Source: Bacteroidales bacterium (GTDB taxonomy: Bacteria > Bacteroidota > Bacteroidia > Bacteroidales > UBA932). Taken from it: 64,000 nucleotides of DNA. Of the stretch, positions 1 through 8,004 are shown one piece after another. Numbering within the stretch: the first letter of the stretch is position 1; every line of letters starts with the position of its first letter. Below the pieces are notes generated by a model. The model did not search any database, was not told the DNA's origin, and worked only from the letters and a program-made list of their open reading frames with translations. The stretch covers positions 1 to 64,000 of the forward strand of contig JAEETO010000002.1 in NCBI GenBank assembly GCA_016290385.1, read 5' to 3'. A program made the position numbers and the translations under genes.

Positions 1-272
1 GATCTCCTTCGCATTCACCATCAGGCTCAGCTTGAAGATCTTCTCGGCGCCTTCGGCCCCGATCCGCTTCCGGAACTTCGTCATGTCGATCGGGTTCATC
101 GGCGGACGCTTCTGGAACACCTTCTCCCCAGTGAAGTATTGCATGTACGGATTCTCCATCCAGTGGGCTACCACGCCTTCGTCGCTCAGATACGCTTGAA
201 ACCGACAGATCGCCGGCCGTATTGTCGCCACCTTGACCGACCTTGGCCACGATGCCCAGTTCCTCCCAACAA
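1..272 (-). pseudogene. IS5-like transposase fragment (cut by window edge, degraded 5' end)
   Basis: Read on the minus strand, about 90 codons are open and include ENPYMQYFTGEKVF and MTKFRKRIGAEGAEKIF. This resembles the N-terminal DUF772-type region of IS5/IS1182-group DDE transposases, where a NPYxQYFxGE segment is followed by an FRKRIG segment. No good start codon opens this frame. A second minus frame (ELGIVAKVGQGGDN) is open over part of the 5' end, which suggests a frameshift or truncation there. The C-terminal catalytic part would lie left of base 1 and is not visible. Codon use is GC-rich, unlike the AT-rich genes that follow, so the element probably arrived separately. Family level is moderately sure; IS name cannot be given. 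Confidence 0.6.
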
Positions 273-301
273 ATGAAAGATGTGCCCCCTAGATATATGC
301 A

Positions 302-850
302 TCAATCAACTATTTGAGGCACTATCGTAACAAACTCCGACCCGTTATATATACTGTAATAAATACTTTCGGTCCCTACAATGATCATCAATAGAAAAGA
401 TACACATATTTCCGAAGTAACAAAGTTGCTTATAATTGAATTACAATCAGTTCCTGAAGGTGATGGATTCTTCTCTGGATGAGTATGCCACTCTCCAACA
501 TAAACTCTTGTATGTTCAGATTCTTCGTAATCTAGACTAATAAACTCATTTGCCTTAACCGCATCCCTTTCACAACCACATCTACTATTATGCGCCACAC
601 ATGGAGGTGAAACCTTGCTTATTCTAAAGGTCTTTTCATCTATCTGAGAACCGGTCAGAACTCCGCACATTTCGTTACCTTCATGTTGAGCATATCCTCG
701 CAAAGTATCAAGGACTACTTCTTTTATTTCGAATCTGACGTCCAAGTTGTTTAAAGGGGGAGCCTGAGCAGTTGGTTTTTTGAAAGGCCACCCGCCCGTT
801 CTACGAGTTTGATTCCTTTTTGTTCTGCTATTTCTAAGTTTCCTACCCAT
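302..850 (-). CDS. cap3: CBASS Cap3-like JAB/JAMM isopeptidase
   Basis: This 182-residue protein carries the JAB (Mov34/MPN/PAD-1) zinc-protease signature: Glu60 in the NEMCGVLTG segment, then His122 and His124 in GEWHTHP, Ser132 and Asp135 in PSGTD. In type II CBASS, Cap3 cleaves the bond that Cap2 makes between the C-terminus of the CD-NTase and a target, so it tunes cyclase priming. The gene is the last of four overlapping minus-strand genes and its first 33 codons overlap the end of cap2 by 100 bp. That is a long overlap, so a start further in (for example the TTG at codon 36) is possible. The basic N-terminus (about 20 residues) precedes the fold. The catalytic set is intact. Assignment is strong because of both motif and neighbours. 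Confidence 0.92.
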   Translation of the reverse strand: MGRKLRNSRTKRNQTRRTGGWPFKKPTAQAPPLNNLDVRFEIKEVVLDTLRGYAQHEGNEMCGVLTGSQIDEKTFRISKVSPPCVAHNSRCGCERDAVKANEFISLDYEESEHTRVYVGEWHTHPEKNPSPSGTDCNSIISNFVTSEICVSFLLMIIVGTESIYYSIYNGSEFVTIVPQIVD

Positions 851-2487
851 TGGTATATTTGAGTTTCTTCCGTTTTGTTTATAAGTCTATCAATATGAAA
901 GAATAACCCAGAGAGTAACAAAGTAACATCGTTGGCAGAATAGAGTGCATACTGGCCATTGCATCCTGCATCTCGATGAATAAGTTTCACGCCTTCTTCA
1001 TATTCGGATTTATCAATCAAACAATATTCAAGGAAGTTGTCATCCAAAGCAGTTCTCAACCGTTTTATTGTTTCTTCTTCATCTGGATTCACATATATTA
1101 TCAAACCCGATATCCCATAAGGTTCGAGCCATATTATAAACGACGGTATCTGTATTTCTTTTGCCAACACCTTATCCAAAAACCATTTCTCAGACATTAT
1201 ATCACCTGTACACAAGAAAATGGAGCTAGCCTCATTTAGATTATCAAATGAAATCTCTTCAATCTGTTTATCAATTGGAGTGACTTTTCTATCTGGGCGG
1301 TAAAGAGTCAGAAAATCAGCAACCGCATGAACTTTTCTTTGATCAACGTAATTAAAACCAAGCAGATGACGGCCCAGATTATCTATGGTCAAGTTATCTG
1401 GATCAATAAGAGTGAAACTAGCATTGTTATAACCGTTGAGGTAGTAGCACAAATTGCTGCCTACGCTACCTAAACCTATAATTAAAAACTTATGTTGCTT
1501 CATGAACGCCCCAGCCGTGCGTTCTGCGATTCGTTTCTCCTCATAGATGTTTGACTTTATTCTACTCAAAAACTTGTTCTTATACTCTAGTTTTGTCAAA
1601 ACATCAATAGCATTTAAAGTACCAGGTCTAAAACCTTTCCGATAGAGGTTCAAATTGGGGACAGTCACACCCCCCATCATATATTCTAGACCTAAGGGGA
1701 AAAGGATATGGCCTTTATGATTCTTTTGGAGAAACTTTTTACATACTATCTTATCCTCGTCATCTACAATACATTCCAGAAATTTACTCCCGGTTAGCGA
1801 ATATGGTGGTGTTGCAGGAATGTGCAGTGACTTGATAAATAGAACAGGTACTTTACTGGCTTTGTATCTAATCTTGATATTCTTCAGTATATCTTCTGAC
1901 TCATCTAAACCACACACAATACATTGGTCAAAGTACTTATCGTCTTTGGCAATGTAGTCCACATGATAGGTAAAACCTCTGAGTTCGCATGTGTGCTCTG
2001 GAATGTTACCCAAATAAATCCAGTGAGGTTCCAACTCGGCTTCATCTTCATATTTCTCCGACCAATAACTGTCTATTTCTTTGGCATATTCTTCAGTATT
2101 GTCCTGGTTCGAATATAACTCAATCCACCTCCTTGTCTTAACAATATTATCTTTTATCAGTCCATAGATGTTGGTCGTGTCATAGACAACACCATCTTCG
2201 TAAAGGCAAAGCTTTCTTGTTTTAACGGATATGTGAGGGAGATAACAAAATCTACTGTCTGGTACAATCATCCAGGGCATCACGTAAGGGAACTCACGTG
2301 GGAAAGCCATGAACACATTCACATCAGAATTTTTACCAAAAGTTTCTGCTGTTATGGTTAACTTCCAAACAGGTACATTAGCTTTTCTTCGCTGATCGCC
2401 ATCTGGCAAATAGTCCACCTCTTCAATAGCATATTCTTTCGATAATATCGCGAGACAATGCGTCAGGATGGTTTCGATGTCAGGCAT
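751..2487 (-). CDS. cap2: CBASS Cap2-like E2-E1 fusion ubiquitin-transfer enzyme
   Basis: The 578-residue protein has two parts. Residues 1-140 look like an E2 (UBC) fold, with FPREFPYVMPWM followed by a candidate catalytic Cys94 in TRKLCLYEDG. Residues 330-540 form a ThiF/E1 adenylation domain: nucleotide-binding GLGSVGSN at 338-345, acidic Asp362/Asp364 after the second strand, and Cys509 in DAGCNGQ as the candidate E1 thioester cysteine. Between them lies a linker of about 180 residues. In type II CBASS this fused enzyme conjugates the C-terminus of the CD-NTase to cellular targets, which raises cyclase activity. The start overlaps the upstream nucleotidyltransferase gene by 8 bp, consistent with coupled translation. 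The order effector-cyclase-E2/E1-JAB is the classic type II layout. Confidence 0.94.
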   Translation of the reverse strand: MPDIETILTHCLAILSKEYAIEEVDYLPDGDQRRKANVPVWKLTITAETFGKNSDVNVFMAFPREFPYVMPWMIVPDSRFCYLPHISVKTRKLCLYEDGVVYDTTNIYGLIKDNIVKTRRWIELYSNQDNTEEYAKEIDSYWSEKYEDEAELEPHWIYLGNIPEHTCELRGFTYHVDYIAKDDKYFDQCIVCGLDESEDILKNIKIRYKASKVPVLFIKSLHIPATPPYSLTGSKFLECIVDDEDKIVCKKFLQKNHKGHILFPLGLEYMMGGVTVPNLNLYRKGFRPGTLNAIDVLTKLEYKNKFLSRIKSNIYEEKRIAERTAGAFMKQHKFLIIGLGSVGSNLCYYLNGYNNASFTLIDPDNLTIDNLGRHLLGFNYVDQRKVHAVADFLTLYRPDRKVTPIDKQIEEISFDNLNEASSIFLCTGDIMSEKWFLDKVLAKEIQIPSFIIWLEPYGISGLIIYVNPDEEETIKRLRTALDDNFLEYCLIDKSEYEEGVKLIHRDAGCNGQYALYSANDVTLLLSGLFFHIDRLINKTEETQIYQWVGNLEIAEQKGIKLVERAGGLSKNQLLRLPL

Positions 2488-3466
2488 ACTGACTGTTTTT
2501 CTTTATCGTTCCTGCAAACTCTTTCTGCTGTGCATCGTCATCTACATCTTTGGCGGTGGAACAACTGAAACGGTCACCAAAATACTTCTGCCACTTTTCA
2601 CAACCTTCTTTCTGGTTTTTGGAGTTTACCGCGCGTTCAGCATCTTCTCTGAAAGACTTTAAGCGGGATAAAAATGTATTACGCTTAGTATCCGAATAGT
2701 GTTCAAACAAATCTTCACCAGGCGATACAGGGCGTTTACATATAAAATGACCCTCTTTGCTCAATTCATCCTGCATTGACACCAAAGTGTCCTTCATGAT
2801 GACATCCAAACGGGTTGCATCATTCTCCGTATAATGGTTTGCTGCTAAAATGGTTAGAATAAAGCCACAAGGCAAATCAACACTTTTGTCATACTTAATC
2901 CAATCACGCCATGCTTTGAGGAAACGAACTATCTCGCGAAGGTATGTTTTATTATCGCACTGCTCCTCAAACCACTCGTTGAACTGTTTGGCATCCTGTT
3001 TCGCCCATGGTTTCTTTTTATGGGCCAGTTGAGGATGCTCGTCACCATCAACCTTGAAATAGATGGGGAGATCAATATGATGACCATCCGCATAGTTTAC
3101 ACGTACGCAAGCATTTTTATCATTAGGTGCTTGCTCCGTATGACCATCGACAGCAGCATACACTTTGTCATGATACCACTGGATTTCATGTTTTTCGTCC
3201 TCAGAATCTCCAATGAAATATACACCATCGTCCAGATCGTATGCCGCGAGACCAACATCATCAACAATTGGGTTTAGAATAGTCCCAACTGCGAATGATC
3301 CTTGGCTATAAAACTTGGGTTGAATCTCGTCTTCGAGATTGTTTTTGAAGTAATTACGTATTCTATCCCGCAAAGCTTTGCGGTTACCCTTCAATTTCTC
3401 TATTCGGCTATCATTCGCCTTAATAGCATCATGAAAAGCCACAAACTGTTCGTGATTATTTGCCAT
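2480..3466 (-). CDS. CBASS CD-NTase (DncV-like cyclic oligonucleotide synthase)
   Basis: This 328-residue nucleotidyltransferase has the CD-NTase active site: GSFAVGT at 56-62, the metal pair in YDLDDGVYF (Asp77, Asp79), and a third acidic residue in HIDLPIYF (Asp132). Spacing and wording match DncV-type enzymes, where GS is followed by DIDDGTY and then HIDVPMY. It should make a cyclic di- or trinucleotide on phage infection; the product cannot be read from sequence and the clade is not certain. The protein ends in KKNSQYA; a small C-terminal residue fits a Cap2 conjugation substrate (inference). It overlaps the effector gene by 11 bp upstream and cap2 by 8 bp downstream. Base composition is AT-rich, unlike the rest of the chromosome. 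Confidence 0.93.
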   Translation of the reverse strand: MANNHEQFVAFHDAIKANDSRIEKLKGNRKALRDRIRNYFKNNLEDEIQPKFYSQGSFAVGTILNPIVDDVGLAAYDLDDGVYFIGDSEDEKHEIQWYHDKVYAAVDGHTEQAPNDKNACVRVNYADGHHIDLPIYFKVDGDEHPQLAHKKKPWAKQDAKQFNEWFEEQCDNKTYLREIVRFLKAWRDWIKYDKSVDLPCGFILTILAANHYTENDATRLDVIMKDTLVSMQDELSKEGHFICKRPVSPGEDLFEHYSDTKRNTFLSRLKSFREDAERAVNSKNQKEGCEKWQKYFGDRFSCSTAKDVDDDAQQKEFAGTIKKNSQYA

Positions 3467-4073
3467 TATTCTTAGATTTCTTTGTTAATTCCCATGAACC
3501 TGTGCAATTACGGTCATTCCAATATGTGCCTGAGAGCCTTGTAAGGTCTGCATAGTCAATATCCAACTTTGTAGAACCATAGTGAATATTCAAACCTCCT
3601 TCTTCTCTCTTCTCCGCTTTGTTTCTATACTCTAATTTTGGATCATTCTGGTATGAGTATACAAAGATCGTCCTATCAAGTGTGTCATCGTGAATGAACA
3701 CTGAACTAAATGAATCGCTCCTACTCTTTTCAAAATATCCATGAACATGAGTTTCAAGGAATGACTGGCTTATTTTGAGTGTAAACTCATACTCAGTATC
3801 CTTAAAACTGGACTTACCTTTTCCAGACCATTCACCACTAATATTGGGAATATGTAACCACCTACCAACAAAAGGAATCCGCCATAATAACCAATTAAAT
3901 AATACGGCTAAACAGCAGACTATAGCGCTTGTATAGCCTATATCTCCCCAAAGAGTTTCCAATTCCCAAGGATTTCCGTTGTTATAAGAACGTATAGCAA
4001 AATGGATGATCAGAAAAACCACAATTACAGTTACAGCTATGCATTTGATAAATGTTTTATAATTCTTCTGCAT
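3456..4073 (-). CDS. cap15: CBASS Cap15-like effector (two TM helices plus beta-barrel)
   Basis: This 205-residue protein has two hydrophobic helices (about 8-27 and 47-65), then a strand-rich domain opening with NISGEWSGKG (78-87) and closing with GTYWNDRNCTGSWEL. That plan matches Cap15, the membrane CBASS effector whose beta-barrel binds the cyclic nucleotide and triggers inner-membrane disruption and cell death. It is the first gene of the four-gene operon, where the effector usually sits before the cyclase, and overlaps the cyclase start by 11 bp. The identification rests on architecture and the GxWxG / GxY...GxW ends of the barrel, not on a search. If not Cap15 itself, it is still the expected position for the toxic effector. 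Confidence 0.85.
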   Translation of the reverse strand: MQKNYKTFIKCIAVTVIVVFLIIHFAIRSYNNGNPWELETLWGDIGYTSAIVCCLAVLFNWLLWRIPFVGRWLHIPNISGEWSGKGKSSFKDTEYEFTLKISQSFLETHVHGYFEKSRSDSFSSVFIHDDTLDRTIFVYSYQNDPKLEYRNKAEKREEGGLNIHYGSTKLDIDYADLTRLSGTYWNDRNCTGSWELTKKSKNNGK

Positions 4074-4144
4074 ATATATTCTTTCTTTAAATTATTACAT
4101 CCAACATACCCCCCCCTAAACAAATTAATCGTTGCAGCCCCTTC

Positions 4145-4759
4145 CTACTTCGTGATGTCTCTGATTATATCAAACAGTTTATACATCTGCGTGTATGACT
4201 TGTACACCTCCGGCTCTGTCGCGTGCAACTTATCCAGTTCGCGCGATAGCTCAATAGCCTTCACCATATCTCCCTTTTCCTTAAGTTCACGGTAGATGTG
4301 TGTTTTGTTGAAGAAAGCCTCCGTCTTCTCGTAGTTGGGAATGTGTTTCTTCAGTTCCTGCGCCACGGCATCATAGTCCGCATATTCCTTACTCGACGGG
4401 CCGGGCATATAGTGCATCAGGAACCAGTATTCCGTACAAGGACTCGACTCCACAAAGATAATCTTTGGATTATCCTTCTTCAACGAACGATAATGCTCCA
4501 TTTTGTCGTGGTTACCTTCAATAACATCCATGTCAATAAGGCACAACACATAATCATAGCCCGCATACACTCGTTCTTTTGCCAGATTCACAATATCATC
4601 AATGTCTGAATGCTTTGGAATACCGGGCACCAGACTGAACCTGTAGCGCTCAGTTGTGCGCATGTCATCCACATAGCGATACTCTGTCAAACCTTCACCG
4701 ATGATAGCGATGCTCTTACGTACTCTTCTATTCACCTGTCTCATGCTCATAGTATTCAT
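4145..4759 (-). CDS. RloB-like TOPRIM-related protein (AbiLii-type)
   Basis: The 204-residue protein has the layout of RloB: an acidic first motif in IAIIGEGLTEYRY (TOPRIM-like Glu), an Asp pair in LCLIDMDVIEG, and the RloB-typical SSPCTEYWFLMHY. RloB proteins act with RloA ATPases in abortive-infection systems of the AbiL type; a nuclease role is presumed from the TOPRIM-like fold. It overlaps the upstream ATPase gene by 32 bp if the first Met is used. Met4 (4750) and Met6 (4744) are other starts with less overlap. Only 71 bp separate it from the CBASS effector downstream, on the same strand, so read-through from this pair into CBASS is plausible. Family call is firm; biochemical activity is inferred. 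Confidence 0.85.
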   Translation of the reverse strand: MNTMSMRQVNRRVRKSIAIIGEGLTEYRYVDDMRTTERYRFSLVPGIPKHSDIDDIVNLAKERVYAGYDYVLCLIDMDVIEGNHDKMEHYRSLKKDNPKIIFVESSPCTEYWFLMHYMPGPSSKEYADYDAVAQELKKHIPNYEKTEAFFNKTHIYRELKEKGDMVKAIELSRELDKLHATEPEVYKSYTQMYKLFDIIRDITK

Positions 4760-6053
4760 CCATATCCATATAAATACTGTCCAGGAAAGGCAGATTCACT
4801 AGCTTTTCCTGCCTGTACGCATTGTAAACCGACAGCGTCTTGTGCAGACCAAGAGTTGACAGTCTAATCAGTTGAGTCTCTCCGCAATCGTTCTTGTCTG
4901 TGAACCAAATCACATCCCTGCGGATATAGTCCTCATCCAAAAGATTGATGTCGTGTGTAGAGACAATCAGCTGTCCGCCACGCTTGCTGTTCACCAGGAA
5001 CACTTTTATAAAATAAGACAGCAATTCATAGTGAATACTTGTCTCTATCTCGTCAATCGGAAGAATCACACCGTGAACCAACAGGTCATAAAGGATCGTA
5101 GCCAATCCCATATATCTCTTGGTTCCCCGAGACTCCAATTCCTCGTCAAGTTCTTTATCCCCGTTACTGGTATGGTGCACAAAGAACATCTCGTCCGAAT
5201 GCAACGTGCCTTTTTTCAGGATCTCTTCCTTTGCCTTTTCAGGCATTCCCGAAGTATTCTTTATCACCAGTTCCATTTCAGGAGTAATGCTCACTTCCTC
5301 CTCATGGATAGCAATATCAGAGATATTAAAGTCAGATGCTTTCAAGAAATGCAGAATGAATTTCTTCAGTCGTCCATCTCTATCTCTAGTTATACGGCGT
5401 TTGGTAAAACCCATCAGACTGCTCTGCGGATACATAATTGGAGCAATTCTCTGGGAAAAGAAATCATATACCAGATTCAACCTTGATTTCTCAACATTTG
5501 ACTTTCCAAATGCAGCAATAACCGTGCGTTTATTAAAGGTATTACCCTCAATAGCCTCTCTGCTTTTCTTGACCAATCCCACTTTGCCGCCAAAAACAAT
5601 GTCTGTTGCATCTTTTTCAGCATTATACGTGCGCTTGTACAACAAAGTTGGCTGAACAGACGAATAAACCTGCAGGGTTTCCTCATAAATAACCTTGTTA
5701 TCCAACACCAGGTTGAGTTTATACTTCTCCCGGTTCAGATAGAAAGACATTTCAAACTGCGTCCGTTCCTTGCCCGACACATCATCAAGCAAGAAAGGCA
5801 CAACTCCAATCTCGTCGCCTTTGTTCAAACCGTCATTGACCATGAACTGAGAAAAGAAATCGAGTGCTTTCAAGATGTTTGTCTTACCTGAAGCATTAGA
5901 CCCATAGATAAAGCCAATCTTCAAAAGCGAGACGCCGTCAGCTACCTCTTCGGTATATATATCACGAGAAGTATCATCACTTGTCGGGATAAAACTCAGC
6001 GTCTGCTCATCCCGCAACGAATAGAAATTCCTGATTTTGAATTCCGCTATCAT
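4728..6053 (-). CDS. RloA-like AAA ATPase (AbiLi-type, ABC/SMC-related)
   Basis: This 441-residue ATPase opens with the SMC/ABC-type MIAEFKIRNFYSLRDEQTL, followed by Walker A GSNASGKT at 51-58. A Walker B-like LPIDEIETSIH lies at about 331-340 and a switch histidine in VSTHDINLLD near 367. This is the AAA_15/AAA_21 organisation of RloA and AbiLi. It forms a two-gene unit with the RloB-like gene, the arrangement of AbiL-type abortive infection systems. A Bacteroidota -7 box (TATCTTTG) lies 26 bp upstream of the start, so this looks like the first gene of a transcript that may include CBASS. The gene is AT-rich. Other OLD-like or Septu-type ATPases share these motifs, but the RloB partner settles the call. 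Confidence 0.87.
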   Translation of the reverse strand: MIAEFKIRNFYSLRDEQTLSFIPTSDDTSRDIYTEEVADGVSLLKIGFIYGSNASGKTNILKALDFFSQFMVNDGLNKGDEIGVVPFLLDDVSGKERTQFEMSFYLNREKYKLNLVLDNKVIYEETLQVYSSVQPTLLYKRTYNAEKDATDIVFGGKVGLVKKSREAIEGNTFNKRTVIAAFGKSNVEKSRLNLVYDFFSQRIAPIMYPQSSLMGFTKRRITRDRDGRLKKFILHFLKASDFNISDIAIHEEEVSITPEMELVIKNTSGMPEKAKEEILKKGTLHSDEMFFVHHTSNGDKELDEELESRGTKRYMGLATILYDLLVHGVILPIDEIETSIHYELLSYFIKVFLVNSKRGGQLIVSTHDINLLDEDYIRRDVIWFTDKNDCGETQLIRLSTLGLHKTLSVYNAYRQEKLVNLPFLDSIYMDMDEYYEHETGE

Positions 6054-6078
6054 AATTGTTCAGTATTAAACGACGGTT

Positions 6079-6086
6079 CAAAGATA
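6079..6086 (-). promoter_or_regulatory. Putative -7 box upstream of the RloA-like gene
   Basis: The minus strand reads TATCTTTG here, an exact match to the Bacteroidota -7 consensus TAnnTTTG. A TTGG lies 20 bp further upstream, close to the expected position of the weaker -33 TTTG box. The ATG follows 26 bp downstream. No other convincing promoter was seen between here and cap15, so this may drive both defence systems. Confidence 0.55.
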
Positions 6087-6300
6087 CAACAAATTTTTGA
6101 AACCAACGATTTTATTTTTATTATTCGTTCAGATTTCACGAAATTTAAATATAAATTCTGCCAATTTGTCATTTCCTGTCTTCTGGCAGCGTATTTGCCG
6201 TAGAAAAGAATAAAGGGATAGTCCGAATCCCCTGTCTAACCCGAGAACCTTGGACAAGTTCTCACAGTGCCTGAAAAGGAGCAGGCGTTAAGCTCTCGCA

Positions 6301-6424
6301 TCAAAGACCGATGGGATAGTAGTCGGTACTTTGCAGGACGGTACTTCCAGAGTTTACGACCGATCTTACGTTGCCAAGATAGTCGATCAGGTTGTCTCAC
6401 ACTATCCTTCACATTATACCACAA
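6301..6424 (-). pseudogene. Remnant of an rhs core 3' segment
   Basis: On the minus strand this stretch matches part of the intact rhs gene at about 8857-8965. In one frame it encodes DYLGNVRSVVNSGSTVLQ followed by STDYYPIGL and a stop, against DHLGNVRSVVSSGNTVLQ and STDYYPFGL in the intact core. The 5' end is shifted out of frame and the sequence after the PIGL stop has no core continuation (no YNGKELEG or DYGARHYDP). It begins within the last codons of the small membrane-protein gene 6409-6969. The rest of the gap 6054-6408 holds the promoter at 6079 and no gene I can support. Confidence 0.85.
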
Positions 6425-6969
6425 TTACAATATGGATCATACATTTCCTTGAATATAAACACATTGTCCGAATAATCGTAAATCCAGAAAGAATAGGTAT
6501 CGTCATCAATAAGGAATAAAATGATTTCCCCATTCTCCGTCTCCCCATCCGGCTCGTAAAAAACAAAGTCTTTCTTTTCTGAAGTTCTTTTAAAAACAGT
6601 GCTGTCTAAAGCTTGCCCTTCTACAACAAACCAATGTCCCATATGCTCAAAACACCCATTATAACATTGATTGTCTCCAAAATCAACCAACCAAGAACCA
6701 ATTGATCCAATGTTATACTCGGTAGTGGTATCATTCACGATTCGACTGTGAATCGAAAAAATCAATTCGGGTGTATAATACGCACATTTCCTCTCATGGA
6801 TGATAATACTATCAAGAATCGGTAATAAGCTCTCATTTCGTATTTTTAATATCCGTACATTTCTAAGTCGACCATCATTGTCTGAATTCAATAAAACAAA
6901 GAAGGCTGAAATAATGACAACGATAAACAATACAAAGGCTATGATCTTTTTCATCTTAGTATAGTCCAT
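6409..6969 (-). CDS. Unknown membrane-anchored protein downstream of rhs (possible immunity or orphan cassette protein)
   Basis: I do not recognise this 186-residue family. It has a short N-terminus, one hydrophobic helix (about 7-27), then a soluble domain with scattered Cys residues (FGDNQCYNGCFEHMG, PYCNCGIM at the end). Met6 could also serve as start. It is AT-rich and lies behind the Rhs toxin, directly in front of a degenerate rhs core fragment, where its last codons merge with the rhs-like sequence. In Rhs loci, small genes between a live tip and a displaced core fragment are often immunity genes of an older tip. That role is an inference from position alone; nothing in the sequence shows it. 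Confidence 0.6.
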   Translation of the reverse strand: MDYTKMKKIIAFVLFIVVIISAFFVLLNSDNDGRLRNVRILKIRNESLLPILDSIIIHERKCAYYTPELIFSIHSRIVNDTTTEYNIGSIGSWLVDFGDNQCYNGCFEHMGHWFVVEGQALDSTVFKRTSEKKDFVFYEPDGETENGEIILFLIDDDTYSFWIYDYSDNVFIFKEMYDPYCNCGIM

Positions 6970-7124
6970 TTTGATTGTATCTATGATATTGCCCCGGATG
7001 AGTATAGATATTTAGGGACAGTCGTAAATTGTATAATCAGCCTTCCTTTCCAATAATTGTTGCGGAGGGAGCGTATGGAAGGCAACTTACGCTTTGGAAA
7101 AATACTCCGGACAGCTATGATTAT

Positions 7125-7997
7125 TTATAGATTACCATACAACGGGATGGTTGTCATAAATGCGCCAATATCTGAGTAATCATTTATTCTCTGAAAGATA
7201 GCATCTTTTATTTCAGATAAATACTCTTGACAAAAGACTTGTACAGAAGTTTTCATACAAATCGTGTCCACCTGTAAATCAGAGGTTGTTGTTTTCAATA
7301 ATAAGCTCTCTATCGGAGGAATATCACTTATAATATTTATAGAGTCATCAATACCGCTATAGTAAATAATACAGAGAAGAGGGGAATACCCATTGGCCAA
7401 GATTCTATCTAATGCGTATTCACCCGGAATTATATAATAACCCTTAGCCAAGACAAGGGCATTATATTTTTGGTGAACCATGTTAATACAAGAATCCAAC
7501 TCACTATAATTAAACTGAGATGGAAACAAATAATCACCTTCTCTATTGAATGCTGACGATTCAAAGCTCGACCAGAAATCCATCTCATCTAATAAAAAAG
7601 ACTCAGGGTGACTTAACCTATAAAATTGATCCCCTATGAAATAACAGGATGCAATTCCAGCATGAGTATTCAATAGAAAAAATACTGAGTCTTTATAAAA
7701 AGCATACCGAACTTTATGAGGAGCGAATGTCTCTAAAATATTGACGCCTGTAAAGTACTCAAGCTCAGAGAAATAAGCTGGTTCATTTTCTTTATAACTA
7801 CTCATGAACTTGAATAAATCATCATATTCATCAGGTAGCACGTAATAGGCTTGACAATACATTCTAACAAGATTATACAAAATAGGGTGTACAGGTCGCC
7901 TACGGACTTCTTTCCGTATTTCCTCACAATTCATCTGACAAACGCATGATACAATAAATAAAATAAGCATGATAAGTATAGATATAAACTTACCCAT
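7125..7997 (-). CDS. Unknown lipoprotein right after rhs (candidate immunity protein)
   Basis: The start is placed at the Met beginning MGKFISILIMLILFIVSC, because this gives a clean lipoprotein signal (hydrophobic stretch then the VSC lipobox) and starts 7 bp after the rhs stop. An upstream Met at 8060 would overlap rhs by 56 bp and spoil the signal. The remaining ~270 residues are unlike any family I know; they contain several aromatic-rich segments (for example CQAYYVLPDEYDDLF). The gene is AT-rich like the rhs tip. In Bacteroidota polymorphic-toxin loci the gene immediately after the tip commonly encodes its immunity protein, and an outer- or inner-leaflet lipoprotein could serve that role; this is inference. 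Confidence 0.65.
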   Translation of the reverse strand: MGKFISILIMLILFIVSCVCQMNCEEIRKEVRRRPVHPILYNLVRMYCQAYYVLPDEYDDLFKFMSSYKENEPAYFSELEYFTGVNILETFAPHKVRYAFYKDSVFFLLNTHAGIASCYFIGDQFYRLSHPESFLLDEMDFWSSFESSAFNREGDYLFPSQFNYSELDSCINMVHQKYNALVLAKGYYIIPGEYALDRILANGYSPLLCIIYYSGIDDSINIISDIPPIESLLLKTTTSDLQVDTICMKTSVQVFCQEYLSEIKDAIFQRINDYSDIGAFMTTIPLYGNL

Positions 7998-8004
7998 TCT
8001 CTTA

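Noticed and set aside
302-2487. Bil (ISG15-like) conjugation system
   Set aside because: E1, E2 and JAB parts are present but E1 and E2 are fused, no ubiquitin-like gene is seen, and a CD-NTase is next door, so CBASS explains the set.
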